Assembly (NCBI GenBank): GCA_002914845.1 | Contig: JXTC01000038.1 | Span: 293,762-357,761, forward strand | DNA length: 64,000 nt | Source of the DNA: Trema orientale | Taxonomy: Eukaryota > Streptophyta > Magnoliopsida > Rosales > Cannabaceae | Direction of reading: 5' to 3' | In this document: positions 1-12,599 of the stretch, piece by piece | Numbering within the stretch: the first letter of the stretch is position 1 | How the letters are laid out: each line of letters starts with the position of its first letter | Program-made: the position numbers and the translations under genes | Notes under the pieces: model-generated | The model's input: only the letters and a program-made list of their open reading frames with translations | Told to the model about the DNA's origin: nothing | The model's database searches: none

Positions 1-2690
1 TTGATTGTTCCACGTAGATGTTTTCTTCAAGTTCTCCATATAAGAATAATGTCTTCATATCTAAATGTTCAACTCAAGATTATGCATAGCACAATACCAA
101 GTAAAGCTTGAATTGAACTATGCTTTATAACTGGAGAAAATATATTTGTAAAGTCTATACCTGGAACCTAACTGTAGTCCTTTGCAACTAGCCTCCTCTT
201 ATACCTGGCTTCAATTCCTAGTGTTCCCTCTTTTCTTTTGTAGACTCATTTGCAGCGAACAACTTTCTTATCTTTAGGTAGTTTCACCAATTCTCATGTG
301 CCATTCTTATGAAGTGATTCCATCTTTTCTTGCATGGCAATCATCTATTTGCTAGAGTCATCATAACTAACAACCTCTGTATAGATAGAAGGTTCTTCAC
401 TAGAATTAATACTTTCAGTCACATTCAAAGCATAGGCAACCAGATCGGCCTCAGCAGACCTCTGTGGAGGTCTAATGTCTCTTCGAGGCCTGTCTTTAGC
501 AATAGAATATTATGGTGACGCTAATGGTGGCGATGATGGTGTAGAAGAACCTGAATGAGATGTAGACGCTGGTGTAGATTCTAACCCAATCTCAAGCTCC
601 ACTTTAGTGTTTGATTTCTGGTGATATTTACTACTAGAATCTCTAATAGGCAAATCACGAAGCATAGTAGATTCATCAAAAATAATATCTCTACTCATCA
701 TAATTTTTCGGGTTTCTTGACACCATAGCTTATATCCTTTAACACCAGCCTTATAACCTAGAAAAATGCACTTCATAGATCTTGATTCCAACATTCTATT
801 ATCAACATGAGCATAGGCAGGATATCCAAATATCTTTAGATCAGAATAATTAGCAGAAGTACTAGACCATACCTCTTTTAGAGTCTTTTTCTCAATAGCA
901 GTTGAGGGAGATCGATTAATTAGAAAACAGGTTATAAAAGAAGTTTTACCTAAAAGGACTTTGGCAAACGAGCATTAGAGAGCATGCAACGTACTCTCTC
1001 TATCAAAGTCCTATTCATATGCTCTGCCACACCGTTTTATTTCGGAGCACGAAAAAATATTAAGTGCCCCATGATTCCTTCTGACTTGTAAAAAATATTA
1101 AACTCATTAGAACAAAATTCCAAACCATTATCAGTACGGAGACGTTTAATCTGTTTCTTTGTCTGCTTCTCGATCATAGTCTTCTACTCCTTGAATGTAG
1201 GTAACACATTATTCTTCTGCTTTAGAAAGAACACCCAAAGCTATCTGAAGAAATCATTGACGATCGTCTGCATATATCTAGTACCTCGTTTAGAAGGTAC
1301 CCTAGATGGTCCCTAGAGATCAGAATGTATATAATCAAGTGTTCCCTTTGTATTGTAGATACCTTTTGTAAATCAGACTCTAATCTATTTTTCAAAAATG
1401 CAGTGCTCACAGAACTTCAGTTTACTAGTATTGTGCCCATCAAGAAGTCCTTTTTTGCTCAATTCTGTCATGCCATTCTCACTCATATGCCCAAGATGCA
1501 TATGCCAAAGTCTAGTGACTTTATCATCTGACAATGAAGGAGTAGAGATAGCTGCTTCACCGTAACTGTAGAACCTAACAAGACATATAATTCGGCAGAT
1601 CTTTTCTGGCCCTTCATCACGACAAAAGCTCCTCTAGAAACTTTCAGAACTCCACCTTCACTAATGTACTTGTACCATTTTGAATCAAGAGTACTCAAAG
1701 AGATCAGATTTCTCTTTAAATCTAGAACATGTCTCATGCCACTGAGAGTCCTGACAACTCCATCAAATATCTTAATTTTGACTGTTCTAATACCAACAAC
1801 TTTACAAGGCGCATTATTTCTCATCAAGATAACACCTTTGAAAACCAGTCTCTATTAGGACACATATAAAACGTACAACCTGAATCAAGAATTCAGTCAT
1901 CATATGGTTTGGAGTCACCATCAGAAACAACTAAGAGTTCTCCATCACTGATATCATCTTCGGCAACACTGGCTTCACTGGTATTTTCAGTTTATTTTTC
2001 CTTCTGATTAGGTGCAGCCTTCTTATTCTTATTCTGAAGCTTATAACATTCAGATTTGACGTGGCCCTTTTACTTGCAATAGTTACAAGTTTTACTTTTA
2101 TTTCTAGATTTCGATCTACCTCTATTATTACTCCCAGAATTCTTTTCTTGCATTCCCCCTCTAGCAACGAGACCCTCTACCTGAGTCTCAGTCCTTGTAA
2201 CAATCTGATCCATCTTTTCCTTAGAGAGCAGAGAATCATAAACCACGCTCAGAGTAAGGAATTCACGAATATATAAAATAATGTCCCTAAAATGCGTATA
2301 TGAAAGAGGCAATGAACACAGTAAAATTAATGCTAAATCCTTAGACTCATATTTAACCTACAAAGCTTCCAGATCAGAAACAATTTCCTTAAAGATGCTT
2401 ATATGCTCTTCTAGAGACGTACCTTCCGTCATACGATGAGAATATAGTCGCTGCTTCTGATGCAGCTTGTTGGTTAGACTTTTAGTCATACACAACTGCT
2501 TGAATTTTAACCACAAATCGGCAGCAGTTTTCTCCTTTAGAATGTTCTGTAATATCTGATTCGACAGATGCCATTGAATCTGAGATAGGACTTTTTTCCT
2601 CCATTGATAACGATAAAGGCATCTTATTGATACCTAATAGTGCATTATCCAAATCCAACTGCGCGAGCATAGCCCGCATCTTAACCTGCT
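1..2690 (-). pseudogene. Decayed copia polyprotein region (gag, PR, INT, start of RT)
   Basis: Open segments on the minus strand match successive parts of a copia polyprotein: gag; a C-x2-C knuckle ('CNYCK'); the gag-pre-integrase block with 'VLDLKRNLIS'; and the integrase tail ending before a linker to RT. The region is a fossil with many breaks and no coding capacity. Divergence from a clean family sequence looks substantial, so it is probably old. Confidence 0.85.
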
Positions 2691-2773
2691 ATAACGAAAA
2701 TCTGGTGCTACGATCCAAAAGTAGAATATCATACTTCATAGTTGCAATTATCGTAATCAAACCTAAATTAAAA

Positions 2774-2785
2774 GCTCTGATACCA
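2774..2785 (-). other. Primer-binding site, initiator tRNA-Met type
   Basis: The plus strand reads GCTCTGATACCA, the complement of TGGTATCAGAGC, the standard initiator-Met primer-binding site of plant copia elements. It sits 3 bases from the LTR edge and fixes the element's orientation as minus. Confidence 0.85.
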
Positions 2786-2788
2786 GTT

Positions 2789-3003
2789 TGTTAAGTATTA
2801 ACAAGCAATAATCGACAAAAGAATGAAAAAGAAGAACACACAGATTTAAGTGGAAAGTCCCAATCGGGAAAAACCACTGACAGAGATCCCTCTGCTTCCA
2901 CCATAGATCTCAAAATTTTTCCCAATTACAAAAAATACCACATATGTCCCACCGCAAAACATTCGAGCTGAGGTAAATAGAATTCGGGTCACGAACTCTA
3001 ACA
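2789..3003 (-). repeat. 5' LTR of the left-edge copia element
   Basis: The 215-bp LTR has matching inverted termini TGTTA...TAACA. It lies a few bases beyond the primer-binding site, as expected for a minus-strand element. Its partner would lie left of the window. Confidence 0.8.
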
Positions 3004-4189
3004 TATGACAATATCTTCAATATACCAGCCAAAAAAGTAAGAATTTTTACATTAAGGATCTACTAATGCTCTCTTGATAATAAAATGGATTCATTCGTAA
3101 ATTTTATCAAACCTAAGTAATATTGTTATGTCATGATATTTCTAACTTTTTCTTTATAAATAATGATCACTTTAAGCTTTTTTACCAATCTCATCCATTC
3201 TCATAACAATAGGAGCAGTAGAAAGTGAATAATTGTCATCAAATCAAGTTTTTCAATCTTAGATTTGATTTTTTTTTTTTTTTTTTAAAAACTCAAATTT
3301 AGTTTTTTCAACCAAGATCGAGTTTTTTACTGGGTGGTGGTGTGGAGAGGATCAAAATTTTGAAAATTTCATATGAAAAAGTCTATTTCTATAAATAATT
3401 TATACTTTCTCTATTAATTTCTAATAGCTTTTAAAAAAATCAAAATTGATAATGGCCGTAAACAAATTAGGGTTGACTTTAGGTGGGGAATAATTAATGT
3501 ATCTAACAGGTTCCATACATGCATGTCTAGTATGCTGATCAAACCTTATAAATTATAGTTATAGGTGTAGACCTTATTTTTTATTCTTTTTGAAAGGATG
3601 TATAGACCTTATTAATTATAGTGAAAACACAAAAAATAAATAGATAAATAAATAAATAAACATAGTTAATAAGAATGTAAGAATATTATAGAAAGAAACT
3701 CACACACCTTACATGGGACGCCTCGAAAACTTATATATGTAAAGCATGAAGCATGGTCCGGCTACTTATTGCCGGCATGTACCATACACAGTACACACTG
3801 AACATTAGTGTTGTGACCCTGATATGTAATCCTTAATTAGTTAGGAATTCATTATTCACTTAATTATATAATTTTGAATGACACCTCTGTCGTTATTAAA
3901 AAAAAAAAAAAAAAAGGAAATACACCTCTATCTTGCATGGATATATACACACACATTAATAATGCATGGTTGACATACGAAGCGATCAAAATTTCGGTTT
4001 CAAGTTTATTTATAGTTTACTATAGTGTGATCAGCATATATATAATACCCTATATTTATATATATAGAGCTCATGATGAGTTGATTAAGTTATTTTTAAC
4101 AATTTACCCTTATCTTAAGTTTTTTTTTTTTTTTTGTGTATTTTGGGAATAATCTTATATTAAGGTGTAGCAGTTTGATTATCAACATT
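3004..4189. other. Intergenic, no gene seen
   Basis: AT-rich sequence with poly-T/poly-A runs (about 3268-3286 and 3898-3916) and a short ATAA-type run near 3640. I see no ORF with recognisable protein similarity and no clear repeat termini. Confidence 0.6.
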
Positions 4190-4482
4190 CTACAAAAAAC
4201 TTCATTTAAGTCACGATAAAATATGTGACTAAAAATAAAAGATTCATTACTAAAAGAATATCATTATCATTATACCATAGTTAAAAGTTTTATTCACAAA
4301 AAATACAATTTTTTCTGACTAAATGAACTTTTTGGTCACAAGTAATTTGATTACTATGTGCAAAAAATTATTGTGACTAAGAAAACATTAATGACAATAT
4401 GTAACTAAATATTACATTTTAGTCACAAGAAATTTTTAGTTGTGACAAAATGTTACTTTTAGTCTTTTTTTTTTTTTTAGTG
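4190..4482. mobile_element. CACTA-type MITE
   Basis: The left end reads CTACAAAAAAC. The right end reads TTTTTTTTTTTAGTG, whose complement begins CACTAAAAA, the usual CACTA-superfamily terminus. The interior is made of inverted GTCAC/GTGAC words ('agtcacga', 'gtgactaa', 'ggtcacaag', 'agtcacaag'), typical of CACTA-derived MITEs. Three bases ATT flank both sides (4187-4189 and 4483-4485), matching the 3-bp target duplication of the superfamily. The left end has lost the leading CA, so the exact boundary is uncertain. Confidence 0.5.
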
Positions 4483-5471
4483 ATTATAAAGTAAATGATA
4501 ATATATGTAGTATATATTCAAAATATATGGTAGACCACAAGTATCAGCAGTAGCCCAAAAAAAAAAAAAAAAAAAAGCCAAAAACAAAATGTACCCACCT
4601 TCCAATGGCAAATATCATGGTCAACATTTTTATAATGCTTTGGATATCCAATTTTAGTGCAAAACTTTGCATTCTAATATTACTAAATTTTGTATGGTTC
4701 CGCTGGTGATATCATTGGAGATAAGGCAAATTAGTAGTTTTCGTAAGATCAGAATTTGATTAAATAAAAAAAAAAAAAAAACAAAAAGGGTACTCAGCAT
4801 TCGAGAAGCAGAAAAAAGAAAAAAAAAATGGAAAAGAGTAATTTTCTCTTTTGGATAAAGAAAAAAACTAGTTGAACCCCGATCAAAAGAAAAAGATAAA
4901 CTAAAAGAATCTTTATATCAATAAATTACACTATTTTTGCCCTTCCGAAATTTCAAAGGGCATGCAAAGTTTCTCTTTCCTTTCATTTCTTTTTTTGAAT
5001 ATAGCTTTCTAGTTTTCTTAAGGGACAAATTGATAAAACATTGTTGCTTTTGATGATGACAAAAGGGGGATCTTATGGCGATGAAGATATCCAAGTTCTT
5101 CTCCCACATGAGAATGAGATCATCAAAATCATAGAGATAAGCAAGTTTTGGCCTCTAGTTTTTTGCGAAAATATGAGTAGGGGACTGGGGATATCTCAAT
5201 CTCTACTTAAGCACACAAATAATATAATATATATATATATATAAAACCATTGAGTATTTAATCTTACATATGTAGGTAGCTCTCATTTATATTTTTATTT
5301 CTGTATGCATGTCAATATCTACACGAATTGTATAAAAAAGTCTAGTTTCTTTATTACACATGCCATCTTTTTTTTTTCCCTATAAGTATTGTTTCTCGAA
5401 ATACTTAGATATATATGCATGACTTAAACATTATGACTTGAGAAAAAAAGAAGAATATTAAAAAAGATTAG

Positions 5472-5576
5472 GGCGTGTTTGATGTAGGATTCGATTGATA
5501 AGTTCTATCAATTTTTTATATGAAAATTATTTCTGCATATATAGAATAGGATTCGAATCTCATACCAAATGGAACT
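5472..5576. mobile_element. Small hAT-like MITE relic
   Basis: The left end GGCGTGTTTGATGTAGGATTCG is mirrored on the right by ATTCGAATCTCATACCAAAT, whose complement begins ATTTGGTATGAGATTCG. A GTGTTTGG-type terminus and a length of about 105 bp fit hAT-derived MITEs common in plants. No clean 8-bp target duplication was seen. Confidence 0.4.
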
Positions 5577-5640
5577 TTTTCTGAGTAAATGCCCTCTAAG
5601 ATTTAGCTATTTATTTAAAGTAATTAAAGTAAGATAATAT

Positions 5641-5716
5641 CACCTATAGTATTAGTACTGAACAAGGATTTATAGATTCACCTATAGTATTAGTACCGAA
5701 CAAGGTTTTACATTTT
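5641..5716. repeat. 38-bp tandem duplication
   Basis: CACCTATAGTATTAGTAC occurs at 5641 and again at 5679, followed in both copies by an almost identical GAACAAGG stretch. It is a simple two-copy direct repeat of period 38. Confidence 0.8.
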
Positions 5717-6199
5717 CCTTCTATAGAAGGAGGATTAGTTGGCAAATTAAGCGATTTCGACTATGGCATATATAAAAAATAAGGATATACGTTATCTAAT
5801 GGAGAAAAAAAAAACATCAATAATAATATAATGAATCCTCATTCATAAAAATAAAATAAAATAACAATTATAAAATAAACCTTCGTTGAAAAGCTAAATA
5901 GGTTATATATGATAATATGTTGAGATAGACGTACTTATCTGATACGCAGTTACATCTATGACCACTGATTTTATAAGTGGATGGTGAGTGTAAAACCAAT
6001 TGTTGACCTGACTCCTCACTCCTCAGAATAAGTAAAGGAACCTTCGGATATACCAAAAAGATGTCAAAATTACAGCTACAATTCCACTGGACAAACACTA
6101 GTAGTAGCACACAAGAGTTTTAAAAAAGAATAGGACTCGCAAAAGTTTTAATTCAAACAAGCAATTTTTTCGATTTAAGACTTTCTTTTTTTTTTTTTT

Positions 6200-6290
6200 C
6201 GATCACCCTGTAAACGGTGAGGTGATAAGGCACTCACTCTTTTGACAAAGAGGTTTTGGGTTCGAGAAGGTTTACGAGCAAGCTATTTTG
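6200..6290 (+). mobile_element. tRNA-derived SINE-like relic
   Basis: The segment reads GGTGAGGTGATAAGGCACTC (A-box-like), then GGGTTCGAGA (B-box-like) about 35 bases later. This is the spacing of a pol III tRNA-derived promoter. Poly-T lies upstream. The body is short and decayed. It is not a tRNA gene: I see no acceptor stem or anticodon arm. Confidence 0.35.
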
Positions 6291-7391
6291 AAAAGGAATT
6301 CATTATGCCATTTGGATCCTTTACATATCTCGTAGTTTCTTGATTGTCATGACATATATATGGAATATTTTAATGAATTCTGATTCTCTTAAAAAAAAAA
6401 TTTCTTATCACAATGCCTATATGTCGAGACAAAACTAATTCTCTAAGTAATTGTCTCTTTGTCTTGACCGGTCTCTTGTCTTGATAAGCTATTCAGTTGT
6501 CATAACATTAAATGTCAAAGCCAAATTTTCACACTTAGTTAACTTCCTCAGAAATTTATTAACATCACGTCCATGTCTTCCTTTAGCCCCATGTGGGACG
6601 CAGAAAAGTGGAATGTGAGCACAAATTATGTGAGCACAAATTGTAAACCAAAGTGGTGGCAGCTTAATTTATGAGAAAAATTGAGATTAAAACCAGTTTG
6701 TACTATCAATGTGCTTAAGAATGCAAGACGGAATTGTTTAGGAATTGCACTAACTAGTGCTTAGACATTATTAGATCTTCTGTATGAATTCTGGAAATTT
6801 GTCAAGAAATAGTATGTATCAGTATGTGCTTCCAATTTTACTAGTGAATGCTTAGAAACTATAAGATTCTTCTTAGATAGTTACGTCAAATATGAATATT
6901 TATAAAGTCGTACTATTAGACTTTCATTTGATAATTATGCCTGCTGTTCAATTTCATCATTTTATTTAACGTTGAAAAAAATCACCGTAATCACTAGTGC
7001 TCGAAAGACAATAAGCCTTGGTTCTTATCTGTATGGCTTTTTAATCCAAGCTAATATATAATAAATACAATGAAACTTTAGTTTGACTTTGTTTACAAGT
7101 GGCAAATGTTTATTCCAAATGAACGACTATAAAGCGATCGAATCGTTTAAGGCAGCAATATTAAGTCACATATATAGTAACGGTAGTTTCCTTGGAAAGT
7201 AGCTAAGCTTAATCAGGCAAATGTTCCTGTTTTACCAATTACAATTGATATACGTTCGCAGCATCTCATGTTATTTTGCTTGAAGTTCGTTGTTGTAACT
7301 TTTTTACATATAAACACATAATACTTTATACAATATTGCATGATTTTTACCGCCGGTTTTTTATATTCCAATTAATGTAATAAACTCCCTT

Positions 7392-8077
7392 TGACGTCAT
7401 GACATATATATATGGATATTATTTGTAAAAATCCAGATTTTGTAAGGGTAATTTGGGAATTTTTTTAATTTTTGGATTAAATAAGAGAGGGACTTATTTG
7501 CAAAAGTTTTGGAAGTGGAGACCAAAATGCAAATTATTGGACGACTAAAATGAAAGAAATTTAAAAAATGGGAGACCAAAGTGCAATTTCAAAAATTACA
7601 CTGCCATGACCACACCCACGTGGTACCTTATTCCTTCCCTTCTTCTTTCTCTCTCCCTCTCCCATGATCTCTCTCTGTCTTTGGCCAAACACCACCACCA
7701 CCACTAAGTGCCGCCGACACACCTCCGCCTCTGATGACCAACACCATCACCTAGCGTCAACTTCCCATGTCGTCACCAGCCGGAGTTTCGCGGCTATCGG
7801 AGCTCCCATTTCACTGGAAAACGCAATTTTTGGTCGAAGGAGTTTTCGATTTCCGGTAAATTTTCCAGCCATTTCAAGCTGCAAGTTTAGGCTTATTGCA
7901 TTCGTCTCATCGAAAAGAATCTCAAAGTATAAATCTTACAACCTTATTTTATCCGGATTAAAAGTTGCCATGTGAGGTAGTTTAAGGTTTTAAGGTTTCA
8001 GGGTAGACTTTTGGATTGGACTATTGGATCGTATTTTTAATGTCATATTTGGAATGTAATCGTGAAATAGTGAAGTT

Positions 8078-8127
<50 letters not shown>

Positions 8128-9600
8128 ACTATGTTTGGTGACGGACACGAAAAATGAGATCGGACGGCTCAGATTTTATCTTATTTTACATGTCGGGTGA
8201 TGGATTTCGGCCTAACCCCGAATTGGATGCATTATATGTCTAACTTAGCTATTTTGGGCATTACGAATTCAGTGGAGAGGCCCATTTATTGATTTGAAGC
8301 TCCATTGAGAAGTTGGTTTTTTCCAAGAGAGCGATCAAGGGCTTAGAATCAGTTCTTGACCCTCTGAACGATCGTCCAATGACATCCCTGAGGTTCTAAT
8401 AGCGTGGTATCGCTATTCTAGTAAGGTAGAGATTCAATTACCTCTGTTTTACACCATTTTGAATAAAACTTTATGTTACATATTATGAAAAAAATAATTT
8501 TAGAACTATTTTAGATATCCGTGATGGAATTAGATTATATGATATATACTATATTGATCTGGAACTTTTTTGAGTGCATGTTATTTTGGGTATATCAAAA
8601 TAGAGCTATTATATTGCACCTATTTCTATAAAACTTAATATGCCTATTTTATTGAAAAACCAGTGCATGATTGTATTTACACTTCAGTTCCATATTGCAC
8701 GTGTCATAGAATCATACATGAGCACCATGTTAGTATTGTGGATTTACAGTATAGTGCTGCATGCCCCACCGTCGGTACAGACTCCGTTAACCTGCACGAG
8801 ATTTATTTTCTCTGATTACCTCCCTATTTGGCAGGTGTAGATAATACGTTGCTCCTTCAGATTTGGTAGGTGACACATGGATGTCCCCTCGGTTATGGGC
8901 TTAAGTGTCAGGCAGGCTATTCGGTATATATAGTGCCATCATCCTCATGAGTTTTCATTATGAGAGGATGTGAGCTCATGGGTATAGGTTGATTTGTGTC
9001 ATGTGCTTATAAATTGAATAGTTTTGATCATATTGTTTTATGTGTGTGTGTATATGGATTGTCAGTTTTGGACTATTATATATATATATATATATGTTTT
9101 GGATTGAACTAACTATGCAGGGACTATCCATCACTCAAATATTTTCAAGTGATATAATTATTTTTTACTGGACATTTCATGCTCACTCCTATCTTTCTTC
9201 CTTACGTGGTGTTTAGTACAACTTTAGTGATTAAGAGGAATTCTTGCTAGAAGTTTGGTATTGTTGTGGTATTTAGATTTGATTTAGCATTGAACTAGGA
9301 CTTCTATTTTATATTATGTTTGTGAACTTTATGTATATTATATTAGTACTTGATACTTATTGTGGATGATGATGATGCTTGAATATAAATTTGATATATG
9401 TTTCTGGTAATTATTCAATTTATGTTTAATGGTGTATATGAATTATAGGAGAGGTTCACTACATGAGATTCTAAATATTCTATTTAAATAGACTGTTTTA
9501 TTAAATTGAAACTTTTAAGACCTTTTTAAAATAAATCAAAGAATTTTCCATCTTAATAAAATTTCCCTTCTGCCACTGGCCTGGGATTTAGGTCATGACA
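7392..9600 (+). mobile_element. Probable solo LTR, Ty3/gypsy (Tekay/Del-type)
   Basis: The stretch has the layout of a long chromovirus LTR. A TGACGTCATGAC-type start is followed by a section with words like GACCAAAATGCAAATTATTGG. Then comes a CT-rich block running into a GC-richer, leader-like segment (7620-7900) and a long 3' part. It ends GGTCATGACA at 9600, near-complementary to the start. No gypsy internal coding sequence lies on either side, which suggests a solo LTR left by LTR-LTR recombination. No target duplication could be matched, and a (TA)n expansion inflates the length. The family assignment comes from remembered Tekay LTR texture and is uncertain. Confidence 0.5.
8081..8125. 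repeat. (TA)n microsatellite
   Basis: About 22 uninterrupted TA units lie inside the probable solo LTR. Confidence 0.95.
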
Positions 9601-10575
9601 TTATTTCTTAACGAAAACATATATAGATTATAAAGTAAGAATTTTTGGATATAGTCTATATATACATATATTTATATATATTATGTGTGAGCGTGTCATG
9701 TATTTGCACTGTGCTGCTACCACTATGGTTCACATAGTTTATAAATTAAGCTTGCGCAAAACTGTATATAAATGTATTAGGCATTGATCAAAAGATTGTA
9801 ATCACTAATCAGTATGATATTGCAAGACATAAATGAGCATATGCTATTTTTATCTGCTACACAAAGGCATTGCGTTAGAAATCAATGTCCATCATTATTT
9901 TCTAACACTTCATCATGTATATATTCCCTATCTAGTAGGCATTTTTTTTCTTTACTTATCTATTGGTAGGTTTTGTTAGCTGTATATTTAGAGTAAAAAG
10001 ATTTATGTTATTAATTAGTAGATTCCAAATACAATAATAGAAGAAATAGGAGGGGAATTTTCCTCTAACCAAATAAATCCATGTTTACTTCTAAAGCATA
10101 TTTTGCTAGACCATGAGCCGTATTATTTGCAGAGCATTAAACATTAGCTGCATGAGTACTTGGGAGGTCTCTAAAGAATAAAACTGCCTATGATTATTTA
10201 ATCTATTAACTCTGATCCATACAAAGCATCAGATTTTAAGAATTATTTCCAAATACGGCTTAAATTTGTTGCTAGATATCAGGAAAAGGTAAAAATGTTT
10301 GGAGAGAGATATGTACCCGATTTGCTGAATATTTTGACGGTGGCACAATTACTAGCGTATTGACATATAAAATAATGTGCGAAAGAGGGCTATATCTACA
10401 CACACACACACACGGAACTATATCTTGTGAGAAGACCGGTCTCCAAACGGAACTATATCATCTCCTAATAATCTATATAGATACATACATATATACACTT
10501 TCCTGTAATTCTCTTAGAAGTTAAAAGTCATACACATAGGATACTTATTTATTTCCTAACATGAATATTTATTAT
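9601..10575. other. Intergenic, no gene seen
   Basis: AT-rich spacer with a short (CA)n run at about 10398-10414. The word ACGGAACTATATC occurs twice near 10412 and 10448. No coding or element termini are recognisable. Confidence 0.6.
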
Positions 10576-11821
10576 GCCTTTTTTGCCGGTTTTTTGGCAC
10601 CATTAGTTCTCAACCGGTCTTCAACCTTTTTTTGGAGTTATAGGTCCCTAACTTTTTCCATTTCAGTAGCAATTAAGTCCTTATTCACGTTTTATGTCCC
10701 CTTTCCCCGTTAAGTGATCACATGTGTATCAGGTGCACATATTTTAAGGGGCATTTATGGAATAAAACTAGTATGTTTTACTTTTCTTCTTACAAACCTC
10801 ATCAGCCACCATTTTTGTGCAAATAAAGCTCTCATTTTGAATCTAACAAAGTTTCTCTCTCTTTTCCTGTGAAAAATAATGTTCTTTTAGAAATCTTTGA
10901 GTTGTCGCACAGTAGAGGGTGGATGTAGTGTATATATATATTTTAATGAAAAAAAAAATAAAGTTGTGCTGAATCCATTAATGTCCCTGACAAAAGAAAA
11001 ATCCTTTAATTATTTTATATATATACATGAAAAAATATATATATATAAAAATTAACTTGTATATTGTGAATCTTTAACTTGATTACTTCGTCCTTTTTGA
11101 AAAAGAAAAAACTTGATTACTTCACAGACAACAACAGGTGACCAGCGAGACTCCAAATAGTTAGTTCATGTTAAGGAATTATAATTCTTGTATGTAGTTG
11201 ATTAATTTCTACTGTGCATACCATGTTTGTTTAGTCATAATATTCGTGATTTTTTTTTTTCTTTTTGGATTGATGTTTCTGTTCTATTTCTTTATCACTT
11301 GAAAATTCATAAAGTTTGAATTAGGTTACTAACAGCTTCTTAATTTTTTTTTTCTCTTTTACAATATTAGGTCTTTTTATTTTATTTCCATCGTTTTCTC
11401 TAATATACCCAGTCCAACTCTAGCCTGTCTTACAGTAAAGCAAAGATTTTCGAAAAAAAATTTAAAAAAAAAAACGAAAAGAAAAACCCAAACATAGTTG
11501 GATTCAAATTGAGATTTGCTATATGTATTCCTACAAAAATGGTGGGATATGATCAGTTTTTTTTTAAGATAATAGAAATGATCAGGTTAGAAGGAAAAAA
11601 CGTGAAGGGACTTATTTTCTTCTACACTGTCCATTAATAAATGTGCACTTGATGCACACATGATCACTTAATGGGAGAATATGACAGAATACGTGAATAA
11701 GGAATTAGTTACTATTAAAACGTAAAGTTAGGGATCTACAACTCACAAAAAAAAGTTCAGGACCAATTTGCCACCTTGTAAAAAATTGAGGACTAATGGT
11801 GCCAAAAAAGTCATTTTTGGC
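10576..11821. mobile_element. Non-autonomous long-TIR DNA element (MULE-like)
   Basis: The terminal inverted repeats are about 170 bp. The left arm (10576-10745) holds TTTTTTGGCACCATTAGT, later CCTTATTCACG, then TTAAGTGATCACATGTG. The right arm (about 11650-11821) holds the same words in reverse complement and reverse order (CACATGATCACTTAATGG, CGTGAATAAGGA, ACTAATGGTGCCAAAAAA). The arms look about 80 percent alike. The interior of about 0.9 kb is AT-rich and has no ORF. Long TIRs without transposase suggest a Mutator-like non-autonomous element. The flanking 9-mers do not match well, so the superfamily stays tentative. Confidence 0.65.
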
Positions 11822-11937
11822 ACTTTATAACTTTTTTTCTTCTTTATAGTTACAGTATTTTCTTTGGTGTACGACTTTTTTGGCACTTTATAACTTCTTT
11901 TCTTCTTTATAGTTACAGTATTTTCTTTGGTGTACAC
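11815..11937. repeat. 63-bp tandem duplication at the edge of the TIR element
   Basis: TTTGGCACTTTATAACTT followed by TCTTCTTTATAGTTACAG and CTTTGGTGTAC occurs twice in tandem with a period of about 63. The first copy overlaps the outer end of the right TIR, so a piece of the element's terminus was duplicated with its flank. Confidence 0.8.
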
Positions 11938-12141
11938 TCAAGGTTTTCAGGAATTTGAGAGTTCTTTGATATTTGAGTATAATATTCTTTGCTTTTGGCT
12001 TAGTGGAATAACTTCTATATTTTTTCCTATTATGAACATAGGTCACATAAATATTTGTATTTTTGTGTTAAGATTGTTATTGCTACATATGCATATTTCA
12101 TAACTTGGAAACATCTGCCTATGAAATTAACATTAATTACC

Positions 12142-12562
12142 TGTTAGATACAAATTAAGGATTGATTCAATCTAAGACAATCCTAGAACTGTTCATGTCA
12201 AATTATCAGGAAAAGAATTTGTTGAGAAATTGTAACTAACCAAAGTCTATAGCAAAGAGTGGATAAATACGAGGATTTAGTCATGATTACGGAAGCGATC
12301 GATGATAGAGAGCTTAGGGGTTATAGGTCCTCTACAACCAAATTGCTATAGCATGCTCAATGGATTCTCTATCAATTGAGGCCCCATCAGCTAAAACACT
12401 AGGTCAATAATGGGTCTCTACACATTACAAAGCCCATACCCAGTTAATTATTTCCTAAGCCCATAAATTAGATCACTAAACAACCACTAAATTACGATAG
12501 CCCAAATTAATATAATTATCATTAAATCATGTAAGTCTATAATTAGGAAATAAAATGCAACA
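12142..12562 (-). repeat. 3' LTR of the old copia element
   Basis: The 421-bp LTR begins TGTTAGATAC and ends ATGCAACA (TGTTR...YAACA inverted ends). It aligns along its length with the split LTR at 18256-22847, including 'AAATTAAGGATTGATTCAA', 'GAGGCCCCATCAG' and 'AAATTAGATCACTAAA'. Confidence 0.9.
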
Positions 12563-12575
12563 ATCTCTCACTTAG
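12563..12575 (-). other. Polypurine tract next to the 3' LTR
   Basis: The plus strand reads ATCTCTCACTTA. The minus strand is TAAGTGAGAGAT, a purine-rich run touching the LTR, as expected for copia plus-strand priming. Confidence 0.7.
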
Positions 12576-12599
12576 GCTAGATGAGTTATCCAGAGACAA

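Larger units (their letters stand above)
1..3003 (-). mobile_element. Ty1/copia retrotransposon, Tnt1-like, partial at window edge
   Basis: This is the 5' half of a copia element read on the minus strand. In element order it has a 5' LTR (2789-3003), a primer-binding site (2774-2785), gag with a CCHC-type knuckle (about 2700-2050), protease and gag-pre-integrase (about 1950-1480), integrase (about 1450-510), and the start of reverse transcriptase at the left edge. The order gag-PR-INT-RT defines Ty1/copia. Words such as the 'CIFLGY...GYKLW' integrase C-terminal block are Tnt1/Tork-like. The coding region is decayed, with many breaks. The rest of the element and its second LTR lie outside the window, so LTR age and target duplication cannot be read. 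Confidence 0.9.
4486..7391. other. Intergenic with small repeats, no gene seen
   Basis: AT-rich spacer containing a hAT-like MITE relic, a 38-bp tandem duplication and a SINE-like head (listed separately), plus several poly-A/poly-T runs. A 67-codon ORF at 5041-5244 matches no protein I know. Around 6610-6650 a 20-bp word containing GTGAGCACAAATT is repeated twice. No host gene is supported. Confidence 0.6.

Noticed and set aside
5041-5244. 67-codon open frame on the plus strand, beginning near GATGATGACAAAAGGGGG
   Set aside because: No recognisable protein motif. The purine run recalls polypurine tracts of some copia elements, but no LTR adjoins it.
7664-7975. 103-codon open frame with CT-rich upstream sequence that could look like a gene start
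   Set aside because: It lies in the GC-richer leader-like part of a probable gypsy LTR and has no known domain.
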